Of a stretch of DNA of 6,907 nucleotides, positions 1 through 5,440 are shown piece by piece. This DNA comes from an uncultured Bergeyella sp. GTDB lineage: Bacteria > Bacteroidota > Bacteroidia > Flavobacteriales > Weeksellaceae. Made by a program: the position numbers and the translations under genes. The stretch spans positions 1 through 6,907 of the forward strand of contig CAKAOY010000061.1 of the NCBI GenBank assembly GCA_916710115.1. The letters run 5' to 3'. How positions within the stretch are numbered: the stretch's first letter is position 1; every line of letters starts with the position of its first letter. The notes under the pieces are model-generated. The model was not told where the DNA came from, did no database searches, and saw only the letters and a list, made by a program, of their open reading frames with translations.

Positions 1-5
1 ATACA

Positions 6-13
6 TACCTTTG
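6..13 (+). promoter_or_regulatory. Bacteroidetes -7 promoter element for the lipoprotein gene
   Basis: TACCTTTG matches the Bacteroidetes primary sigma factor -7 consensus TAnnTTTG. Transcription would start a few bases further on (about 17-20), giving a leader of roughly 25 nt before the ATG at 44. The matching -33 TTG would lie left of the window and cannot be checked. Confidence 0.6.
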
Positions 14-43
14 TGGCTGTAAATCAACTAAAATTTTTTTAAA

Positions 44-568
44 ATGAAGAAAACAGTTTTTTTTGCAATGATGGCCGCAGCGTTAGTAAGTGTATCTTGT
101 AGAAATGGAGGAGACGACAAACCTGTAACAACAGGAAAAGAAGTACCCCTAAATGCTCAAAAACTTAACCAAATAGGAAAATTCGACCTCGTGGAATTTA
201 CTTCAAGTGTCCCTATGGATATTAACAAAGATGGAGTGAAAAATACTGATATATTAAAGGAAGTAAATTTATGCAATGAAGAAAATGCAAAAAGTGAATT
301 GGTATTTGATTCCCCTACTACTTATGAATTTAATAATAGTTGTTTAAAAAGAAATATAGATAAGGGAGCATTTGAAGTAATTGAAAATAATAAAACTTTG
401 ATTTTCTATACCGATAATACAAAACATTATACCAATGAATCAGGGTATGATGTATCACTAACAGAAAAAGATGGTAAATATTACCTGAAATATAAAAAAG
501 CAGAAAGTGATACAGAAGAATTTTACGGAAAAGGTACAGTAGTGACAGTGGTATATAAATCAAGATAA
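44..568 (+). CDS. Lipoprotein, lipocalin-like, probably outer-membrane/surface anchored
   Basis: This 174-residue protein has a typical lipoprotein signal peptide: two lysines after Met1, a hydrophobic core (about residues 5-15), and a signal peptidase II site ending V-S-C with the lipidated cysteine at 19. The mature N-terminus continues R-N-G-G-D-D-K. Acidic residues just after the lipidated cysteine are the kind of signal that sends flavobacterial lipoproteins to the cell surface, so surface exposure is possible (inference). The mature part has a short DxNxDG acidic loop at about 59-69 and cysteines at 77 and 100 that could form a disulfide. Beta-rich stretches (F-x-V-I, T-L-I-F-Y, Y-Y-L-K-Y) follow to the C-terminus. 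The pattern of acidic loop, ILKE, Cys, then alternating hydrophobics recalls small lipocalin-like lipoproteins common in flavobacteria. I do not recognise a specific function. It is a monocistronic unit with its own promoter and terminator. The start is the first ATG and gives a correctly sized signal peptide. Confidence 0.85.
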   Translation: MKKTVFFAMMAAALVSVSCRNGGDDKPVTTGKEVPLNAQKLNQIGKFDLVEFTSSVPMDINKDGVKNTDILKEVNLCNEENAKSELVFDSPTTYEFNNSCLKRNIDKGAFEVIENNKTLIFYTDNTKHYTNESGYDVSLTEKDGKYYLKYKKAESDTEEFYGKGTVVTVVYKSR

Positions 569-577
569 CAATAATAA

Positions 578-607
578 AAATAGGTGGAATGTTTGTTCCA
601 CCTATTT
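578..607. terminator. Bidirectional hairpin terminator between the lipoprotein gene and mvaA
   Basis: A perfect 12-bp inverted repeat (AAATAGGTGGAA / TTCCACCTATTT) encloses a 6-nt loop at 590-595. On + it ends in a T-rich tail (TTTCTTTT to 612). On - it is followed by TTTTATTATT. It sits between convergent stop codons at 568 and 626, so it should stop transcription from both sides. Confidence 0.9.
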
Positions 608-625
608 CTTTTAGGATATTAAATT

Positions 626-1960
626 TTAATGATTATCTTCTCGGAATTGTTTCAGAGTGGAGATAACTTCGTGGTGGCTCACTGTCTTATTTTTGAAATA
701 ATTTACAAAAAATTGTTTTTCTTTTTCTGTTGCTTTAAATTGGTTCAGAATATTCAATAGGTGCATTTTCATATGGCCTTTTTGTATTCCTGTAGTAATG
801 AGTGAGCGGATAGCTGCAAAATTTTGTGCCAATCCCGATACGGCCAAAATACTCATCAATTCTTGTGCAGATGGCTTACCTAATAGTTCTAAAGAGAATT
901 TCACCAATGGGTGAAGATTTGTGAGGCCCCCAACAACGCCAACAGAGATAGGTAAGTCCAACCAAAAACGAAAGATGCCATTGTCCGTTGTACAGTGTGT
1001 GAGAGAAGAATATTTCCCCGAATGAGATGCATATGCATGGGCAGAGGCTTCCGTTGCTCGGAAATCGTTTCCTGTGGCTATCACTACGGCATCTACGCCA
1101 TTCATTATTCCTTTGTTGTGGGTAGTTGCTCTATAAGTATCTATTTCTGCAATAGTTATAGCTTGTTGGAATTTCCACGCAAATTCCTCTGGTGAGATAT
1201 CACTATCGTCTTTCAATTCGTCTATTTTACAAGATACCTCAGCTCTTACAATGCAGTTTGGAGTGTAGTTAGAGAGTATATTCATCACGATTTGCAATGA
1301 ATTTTTTTCTTCCTCATTAAAGTCTTCATCAGAGGATATTTCGTCTCTTAAAGTTTTACCAAATTGCTCCAAACACGAGTTGATAAAATTTGCTCCCATA
1401 GAATCTTGCGTGTCGAAAGAGGCTTTTAGTTGGTAATAATTTTCTAATTCATTAGTCTTGTCAATCAGTTCAATATTAAGGATTCCCCCGCCTCGTTTTC
1501 GCATATTTGCCGTGATGCTTTCAGTGGCTTCAAAGAGTTTTTTCTTTAATTTAAAGTTGAAGAAATGGATGATTTTCACAGCATCGGCTTTTAGGATAAA
1601 ATGGGTATGTCCTAATTTTTCAGTGTTGATTATTGTTGTTTTAAATCCCCCCTTGTCAAGCCAGAATTTCGCCGATTTGGAGGCTGCAGCCACTACGGAA
1701 CTTTCTTCCACAGCCATTGGAATAGCAAATAATTGTCCGTTGATGAGGAAATTTGGGGCAATGCCATAAGGCATATAAAAATTAGAAATTGTATTTTCTG
1801 AAAATTCGTCGTGGAGTTTTTGTAATTCGGAGTTATCATTCCAATATTGTTGTAGAATATTTGTAAAATATGGGTTGCTATCTAAATATTCCTTTACAAT
1901 CCAGTTTATTTTTTCCTGTTTGCTAAGTTTAGAAAAACCCTCTATAGGCTGTTGTTTCAT
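626..1960 (-). CDS. mvaA: Hydroxymethylglutaryl-CoA reductase, class II (degradative-type fold)
   Basis: This 444-residue enzyme interconverts HMG-CoA and mevalonate. In flavobacteria it is expected to run in the biosynthetic direction, supplying mevalonate for isoprenoids. The class II landmarks are present in order: PMAVEESSVVAAAS (81-94), carrying the catalytic glutamate in the E85-E86 pair; a DSMGAN motif (186-191), equivalent to the DAMGAN nucleotide-binding motif; H-N-K-G with catalytic Lys283; T-G-N-D with catalytic Asp299; and G-H-M-K-M-H with the C-terminal catalytic His396. The 16-residue K-to-D spacing equals that of the well-studied Pseudomonas mevalonii enzyme (K267/D283). There is no N-terminal membrane region, unlike eukaryotic class I enzymes, so it is cytoplasmic. 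Length is normal and there is no frameshift. The ATG at 1960 is preceded on - by an A-rich stretch and not a Shine-Dalgarno, which is usual here. It is transcribed alone from the promoter at 1997-2004. Cofactor preference (NADH or NADPH) cannot be read with certainty. Confidence 0.96.
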   Translation of the reverse strand: MKQQPIEGFSKLSKQEKINWIVKEYLDSNPYFTNILQQYWNDNSELQKLHDEFSENTISNFYMPYGIAPNFLINGQLFAIPMAVEESSVVAAASKSAKFWLDKGGFKTTIINTEKLGHTHFILKADAVKIIHFFNFKLKKKLFEATESITANMRKRGGGILNIELIDKTNELENYYQLKASFDTQDSMGANFINSCLEQFGKTLRDEISSDEDFNEEEKNSLQIVMNILSNYTPNCIVRAEVSCKIDELKDDSDISPEEFAWKFQQAITIAEIDTYRATTHNKGIMNGVDAVVIATGNDFRATEASAHAYASHSGKYSSLTHCTTDNGIFRFWLDLPISVGVVGGLTNLHPLVKFSLELLGKPSAQELMSILAVSGLAQNFAAIRSLITTGIQKGHMKMHLLNILNQFKATEKEKQFFVNYFKNKTVSHHEVISTLKQFREDNH

Positions 1961-1996
1961 ATTTTTTTGATTAATGATTTTAATAAAAAATTTCTA

Positions 1997-2004
1997 CAAA
2001 AATA
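1997..2004 (-). promoter_or_regulatory. -7 promoter element for mvaA
   Basis: On the - strand this reads TATTTTTG, a match to TAnnTTTG. It lies about 37 nt upstream of the mvaA ATG, giving a leader of roughly 30 nt. No clean TTG is seen at the -33 distance; CGAAA at 2023-2027 (TTTCG on -) is the nearest approximation. Confidence 0.5.
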
Positions 2005-2080
2005 CTTATTTTGCAATGATTACGAAAGTTATTTTGTTCTCAAATATATTCAAAGACATTATAGCTTAATAAATTTTTAT

Positions 2081-2088
2081 TATTTTTG
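2081..2088 (+). promoter_or_regulatory. -7 promoter element for the DUF4241-HD pair
   Basis: TATTTTTG matches TAnnTTTG and lies 32 nt before the ATG at 2121. The expected start of transcription is about 2092-2095. The -33 region is not well conserved. With the element at 1997-2004 on the other strand it forms a divergent promoter pair inside the 160-bp gap. An AAGGAG at 2101-2106 resembles a Shine-Dalgarno but is 14 nt from the ATG, which is too far to act normally. Confidence 0.5.
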
Positions 2089-2120
2089 CAGAACCATAGC
2101 AAGGAGATTATTTATTTACG

Positions 2121-2759
2121 ATGCAACATTTTGAAAATTTACATAATATTTTTGGAAAAAATTTTGTAGAAAATCCATTATTAGAGTCTTTTGAGGTAGG
2201 GGAAATCCACCTTTCCTCAGGTAAAATAGTGGCTTGCGATCCAATCATTACCAGCGACAAACAACCTTTTGTTACCGATTTTCCAAAGGGTGATTTTCTT
2301 GTTTTGGTGCATAAAGAAATTACTTCCGATAAAATCGCTTATACCGAAATTAATTTTTCAGATTGCGAGGTGCATCATTGGGAATTGGCTGTATGCGAAG
2401 GACAGAATGTGAAAAAACTTTCTAAAGGAGAAATTTTTGGCTATCCCGTAGAAAGTGGAATGGCCTGCATGATGGATTTTGACACTCAAAATCTCTTGAA
2501 TAATTTAGAAAACAACCTATATACACAAAAAGGAGATGACTTTTTGGGAATTTATGATGAGTTTTTTCACTCAGAATTTTTCAATGAAGAGGGAGAAATG
2601 ATACACCAATATAATCTTTTACAACCGAATCCCAATGAACCGAATACGATTTTTGCTTATGAAGCGGGGCATGGTGAGGGATTTTATGCTTGTTATATAG
2701 GATTTGATAAGGAGAATCAACCAGTGAAATTGATAGCTGAATTTATAGAAGTTTCCTAA
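2121..2759 (+). CDS. DUF4241 domain-containing protein, function unknown
   Basis: This 212-residue cytoplasmic protein has no signal peptide or membrane segment. It shows the features of the DUF4241 family: VGEIHLSSGKIVACDPI (26-42), a F-P-K-G-D-F-L-V segment (54-61) matching the family's PpG.Y.V strand, an H-H-W-E-L-A segment (85-90), a G-Y-P-V-E-S-G-M-A-C-M-M-D stretch (107-119), and a C-terminal G-H-G-E-G-F-Y...Y-I-G-F-D block (about 184-196) ending in a beta strand. The near-invariant SGxIxAxDP and GY.V..G...D elements are intact, so the protein is probably functional. No enzymatic role is established for the family that I can cite. It is the first gene of a two-gene unit with the HD hydrolase, 12 nt apart and in the same frame, which suggests translation of the two is linked. 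The family call rests on motif memory and not on a search. Confidence 0.85.
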   Translation: MQHFENLHNIFGKNFVENPLLESFEVGEIHLSSGKIVACDPIITSDKQPFVTDFPKGDFLVLVHKEITSDKIAYTEINFSDCEVHHWELAVCEGQNVKKLSKGEIFGYPVESGMACMMDFDTQNLLNNLENNLYTQKGDDFLGIYDEFFHSEFFNEEGEMIHQYNLLQPNPNEPNTIFAYEAGHGEGFYACYIGFDKENQPVKLIAEFIEVS

Positions 2760-2771
2760 AAAAATACTATT

Positions 2772-3416
2772 TTGGAAAAAATTATTGCGAAAACGATTGA
2801 CTTTGTACAGGAAAAACTCCGCAATGCGGAGGCAGGGCATGATTGGTTCCATATACAAAGAGTTTGGAATACAGCGAAATATATTAATCGGATAGAAAAA
2901 GGAAATCCTATAGTCGTAGAGTTAAGTGCTTTGCTGCACGATATTGCCGACCCAAAATTTCATAACGGTGATGAGTCTCTTGCTTTAGAAATTTCTGAAA
3001 ATTATTTGAAACAAATCTCCGTCTCTAAATCAATTATTGATGAGGTTTTGTTCATTATTAAGAATATATCTTTCAAAAATAGACACGAAACTCCCGAAAA
3101 TATATCTTTGGAACTAAAAATTGTACAAGATGCTGACAGATTAGATGCTATTGGAGCCATTGGTATAGCGAGAACTTTCCATTTTGGAGGATTCCGAAAT
3201 AGCCTTCTATATGACCCATCACAGCCGCCACGCTTAGGAATGTCAAAAGAGGAATATAAGAAATCAAATGGAACGACAATTAACCATTTTTATGAAAAAC
3301 TATTGTTCTTAAAAGATATGATGAATACTGCCACAGGTAAATATTTGGCCCAAGAACGCCACGATTTTATGCTGAAATTCTTAGAGCAATTCTATAAAGA
3401 ATGGGAGGGAAGATAA
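2772..3416 (+). CDS. HD-domain phosphohydrolase, YpgQ/YedJ type
   Basis: This protein of about 214 residues belongs to the HD superfamily of metal-dependent phosphohydrolases. The metal-ligand signature is complete: G-H-D-W-F-H (22-27, ligand His27), L-L-H-D-I-A-D (54-60, ligands His56-Asp57) and Q-D-A-D-R-L-D-A-I-G (119-128, ligand Asp122). This arrangement and the length fit the Bacillus YpgQ / E. coli YedJ group. YpgQ has been described as a nucleotide pyrophosphohydrolase acting on (d)NTPs, but the substrate here is inference. The C-terminal half is helical and carries the conserved R-T-F-H-F-G-G and N-H-F-Y-E-K-L-L segments (about 134-178). No ATG precedes the GHDWFH motif in frame. The start is therefore non-canonical: TTG at 2772, with ATT at 2769 as an alternative. 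Upstream, the frame runs straight back to the DUF4241 stop at 2757-2759. No promoter is visible in the 12-nt gap, so it is almost certainly co-transcribed with DUF4241. Confidence 0.88.
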   Translation: MEKIIAKTIDFVQEKLRNAEAGHDWFHIQRVWNTAKYINRIEKGNPIVVELSALLHDIADPKFHNGDESLALEISENYLKQISVSKSIIDEVLFIIKNISFKNRHETPENISLELKIVQDADRLDAIGAIGIARTFHFGGFRNSLLYDPSQPPRLGMSKEEYKKSNGTTINHFYEKLLFLKDMMNTATGKYLAQERHDFMLKFLEQFYKEWEGR

Positions 3417-3422
3417 AAAAAA

Positions 3423-3442
3423 GACTAACTCAAAAGTTAGTC
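3423..3442. terminator. Bidirectional hairpin terminator between the HD gene and ribB
   Basis: The 8-bp perfect stem GACTAACT / AGTTAGTC has a 4-nt loop. It is flanked by an A tract on the left (3415-3422) and a T tract on the right (3444-3449). On either strand this reads as stem plus U-run, the classic intrinsic terminator layout, and it fills the 34-bp gap between convergent stop codons. Confidence 0.92.
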
Positions 3443-3450
3443 CTTTTTTG

Positions 3451-4566
3451 TTATAGGGGTACAATTTCGGAGACTTTCACACCGTAGCCCGAAATCATTG
3501 GCTTTTGGTCTGGATTTTGACTGATAATTTTAAAATTATTGATGCCTAATTTTTTCAAAATTTGGGTTCCAATACCATATTCAGAGAAGTTATTAGATTT
3601 TTTTGTTAATTGTCCGTCTTGTTGATTATTAAACTGTTGTAATTTTCTCAAAGTATTCTCTGCATTAGAAACATTATTGATGAAAACTAAGGCACCCTTT
3701 CCCTCATTATTGATGAGTTTGGTAATTTTTTCTAATAGTGGTTTTTCTCCATTAATGAGTTGATGTAGAACATCAAAATAAACATTAGAAGATTGTACTC
3801 TTACCAAAACAGGTTCCTCCAACTCCCAATTTCCTTTCGTTAGTGCGAAGTGGATTTGTTCGGTATGTTTCTCTTGGAAAGCGTGGAAATCAAACTCTCC
3901 ATAGAAAGTTTTTACTTTTCGTTCTTCAATTTTATGGACTAGATCGCCTTTTTTTAGTTGATAATCAATTATATCCTCAATGGATACGATTTTTAGATTT
4001 AATTTTTTTGCAAGTTCCATCAATTGAGGTAGCCTTGCCATTGTACCATCTTCGTTCATTATTTCGCAGATAACGCCTCCCTCTTTTAGACCTGCAAGAC
4101 GCGTGAGGTCAATAGCTGCTTCGGTATGCCCGGCTCTTTTTAATACTCCACCTGATTTTGCTCTCAAAGGGAATATATGTCCAGGACGCATCAAATCTGT
4201 TGATTTGGTATTTTCGTCCATTAGTGCTAGAATAGTTCTCGCTCTGTCTGATGCCGAAATTCCTGTGGAAACTCCATTGCCAAGTAAATCTACTGATACG
4301 GTGAATGCTGTTTCTTTTGGGTCACTACTTCTGGTTACCATAATGTCTAACCCTAGTTCGTCGCATCGTTTTTCGGGTAGTGGGGTACAGATGAGTCCTC
4401 GTCCGTGGATTGTCATAAAATTAATAATTTCGGGAGTGGTAAGTTCAGCTGCGGAGAGGAAGTCGCCCTCGTTTTCTCTATTTTCGTCATCTACTACGAT
4501 GATGATTTTCCCATTTTTTAAGTCTTCAATGGCTTCTGCAATGGTATTGAGTTTTATGTCTTGCAT
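3451..4566 (-). CDS. ribB: 3,4-dihydroxy-2-butanone-4-phosphate synthase with degenerate GTP cyclohydrolase II-like C-terminus
   Basis: This 371-residue protein is built like bifunctional RibBA. Residues 1 to about 203 form an intact DHBP synthase, which converts ribulose 5-phosphate to the four-carbon riboflavin precursor. It has the acidic loop D-D-E-N-R-E-N-E-G-D (26-35), Cys60 in G-L-I-C-T, S-A-S-D-R-A-R-T (104-111), R-P-G-H-I-F-P-L-R-A (127-136), G-H-T-E-A-A-I-D-L (146-154) and E-D-G-T-M-A-R (172-178). Residues from about 212 align with GTP cyclohydrolase II by position and by the C-terminal Y-G-I-G-x-Q-I-L-K-K-L-G-I and I-V-P-L endings. The H-S-E-C-L-T-G-D and R-C-D-C-G zinc motifs are absent: after V-R-V it reads Q-S-S-N-V-Y-F-D, and no cysteine occurs after residue 167. 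The C-terminal domain is thus unlikely to hydrolyse GTP, and a separate ribA is expected elsewhere. The domain may be structural or regulatory, as in the RibBX variants described in Proteobacteria. Its leader is only about 13 nt, too short for an FMN riboswitch. Confidence 0.93.
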   Translation of the reverse strand: MQDIKLNTIAEAIEDLKNGKIIIVVDDENRENEGDFLSAAELTTPEIINFMTIHGRGLICTPLPEKRCDELGLDIMVTRSSDPKETAFTVSVDLLGNGVSTGISASDRARTILALMDENTKSTDLMRPGHIFPLRAKSGGVLKRAGHTEAAIDLTRLAGLKEGGVICEIMNEDGTMARLPQLMELAKKLNLKIVSIEDIIDYQLKKGDLVHKIEERKVKTFYGEFDFHAFQEKHTEQIHFALTKGNWELEEPVLVRVQSSNVYFDVLHQLINGEKPLLEKITKLINNEGKGALVFINNVSNAENTLRKLQQFNNQQDGQLTKKSNNFSEYGIGTQILKKLGINNFKIISQNPDQKPMISGYGVKVSEIVPL

Positions 4567-4584
4567 TTTTCATTAAATTTTGAG

Positions 4585-4592
4585 CAAAGTTA
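4585..4592 (-). promoter_or_regulatory. -7 promoter element for ribB
   Basis: On - this reads TAACTTTG, a match to TAnnTTTG, ending 18 nt from the ribB ATG. The predicted leader is only about 13 nt. No good TTG is seen 19-21 bp further upstream. Confidence 0.55.
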
Positions 4593-4651
4593 ATAAAAAT
4601 CTTATTTAAAAAGGAAAAATAACGGAAGGAATTATTGATAATCTTAAATTA

Positions 4652-4659
4652 TAAATTTG
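4652..4659 (+). promoter_or_regulatory. Candidate -7 promoter element for cmk-dgt
   Basis: TAAATTTG matches TAnnTTTG on + and is the only such match between ribB and cmk. It implies a leader of about 80 nt. The nearest TTG upstream (4635-4637) has a 14-bp spacer, shorter than usual, so the promoter is tentative. The leader starts with an inverted repeat, TTGGC (4665-4669) / GCCAA (4687-4691), with a 17-nt AT-only loop. Confidence 0.4.
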
Positions 4660-4746
4660 TCTCATTGGCAAAATATTAATAAATTAGCCAAAATTTTGTA
4701 GATAATATTCGGTGCTACATTACATAGCCGATATAAAAATAGACCA

Positions 4747-5412
4747 ATGAGAAAACCTATAATTGCCATAGACGGCTATTCTTCCACAGGGAAAAGTTCT
4801 ATTTCAAAGGAAATAGCAAAGCGTTTGGATATAATCCATTTGGATACGGGGGCGTTGTATCGTGGAATAACTTTTTTTGCTTTAGAAAATTGCGTAAAAG
4901 ATGGAGTAATAGATTTTGAAAATCTCTTTTCAAGATTTACTGAGGTACATTTGGAGTTTCAGAAAAAGGAAAATTCGTTGGTACTTTACCTTAACGGAAG
5001 GGATATTTCCACTGAGATAAGAACCCAAAGAATATCCGATAATGTGAGCCAAATAGCTAAGCAATCTGAGGTACGGGAATTTCTATTGCATACCCAAAGG
5101 GAGATTGCTAGAACTGGCGGAGTAATTTTGGACGGAAGAGATATTGGCTCTGTGGTACTTCCAGATGCGGATTATAAGTTTTTCTTGACGGCAAGTGTGG
5201 ATAAACGAACCGAGAGACGCCACAAAGAACTGAAAGAAATGGGGATGGAAACATCAATGAAAGAAGTAAGAGAGAACTTACTTACGCGTGATAAAATAGA
5301 TAGTGAGAGAGAGATTGCTCCACTTATCCAGCCCGAAGATGCTATTTTGATTGATAATTCGGACATTGATAAAGAGCAGACAATAGAACTAATACTCTCA
5401 TACATTAAATAA
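4747..5412 (+). CDS. cmk: (d)CMP kinase (cytidylate kinase)
   Basis: This 221-residue cytoplasmic enzyme phosphorylates CMP and dCMP to the diphosphates, using ATP. The Walker A loop is G-Y-S-S-T-G-K-S (10-17), directly after the I-A-I-D strand. Next comes the HLDTGALYR motif of the CMP-binding region, shared by cytidylate kinases. Further on are I-R-T-Q-R-I-S-D-N-V-S-Q-I-A (nucleotide-binding segment), L-D-G-R-D-I-G-S-V-V-L-P-D-A, the lid-region arginines in R-T-E-R-R-H-K-E-L, and a C-terminal R-D-x-I-D-S-E-R...P-L-I-Q-P-E-D-A-I-L-I-D-N-S-D. These match the family in order and length. Tyr and Ser replace the more common Pro-Ser in the P-loop; I believe this is normal for Bacteroidetes, from memory. 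The ATG at 4747 places the first strand at residues 5-9, as expected. It is followed 28 nt later by the dGTPase gene, with no terminator between them, so the two are likely co-transcribed. Confidence 0.95.
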   Translation: MRKPIIAIDGYSSTGKSSISKEIAKRLDIIHLDTGALYRGITFFALENCVKDGVIDFENLFSRFTEVHLEFQKKENSLVLYLNGRDISTEIRTQRISDNVSQIAKQSEVREFLLHTQREIARTGGVILDGRDIGSVVLPDADYKFFLTASVDKRTERRHKELKEMGMETSMKEVRENLLTRDKIDSEREIAPLIQPEDAILIDNSDIDKEQTIELILSYIK

Positions 5413-5440
5413 AACCGAAATTTTAAAGCCATCAGAAGAA

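Noticed and set aside
995..1769. ORFs on + inside mvaA (995-1195, 1458-1769)
   Set aside because: They are antisense shadows of a well-supported enzyme gene, and their translations show no domain features.
626..1960. mvaA as a catabolic mevalonate-degradation gene
   Set aside because: The class II fold was first studied in a degrader, but there are no catabolic neighbours here and flavobacteria use the mevalonate pathway for biosynthesis.
2101..2106. AAGGAG as a Shine-Dalgarno for the DUF4241 gene
   Set aside because: It sits 14 nt before the ATG, beyond normal spacing, no in-frame start lies at the right distance, and Bacteroidetes rarely rely on this sequence.
1952..2134. 60-codon ORF on + spanning the mvaA / DUF4241 gap
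   Set aside because: It covers both divergent promoter elements, overlaps both flanking genes, has low-complexity Phe/Tyr/Ile-rich content typical of AT-rich noise, and shows no recognisable motif.
3843..4576. ORFs on + antisense to ribB (3843-4073, 4103-4576)
   Set aside because: The - strand encodes intact DHBP synthase motifs across the region; the + frames are by-products of its codon use.
4567..4746. FMN riboswitch upstream of ribB
   Set aside because: The predicted ribB leader is about 13 nt and the region upstream is almost pure AT, with none of the GC-rich conserved segments of an FMN aptamer.
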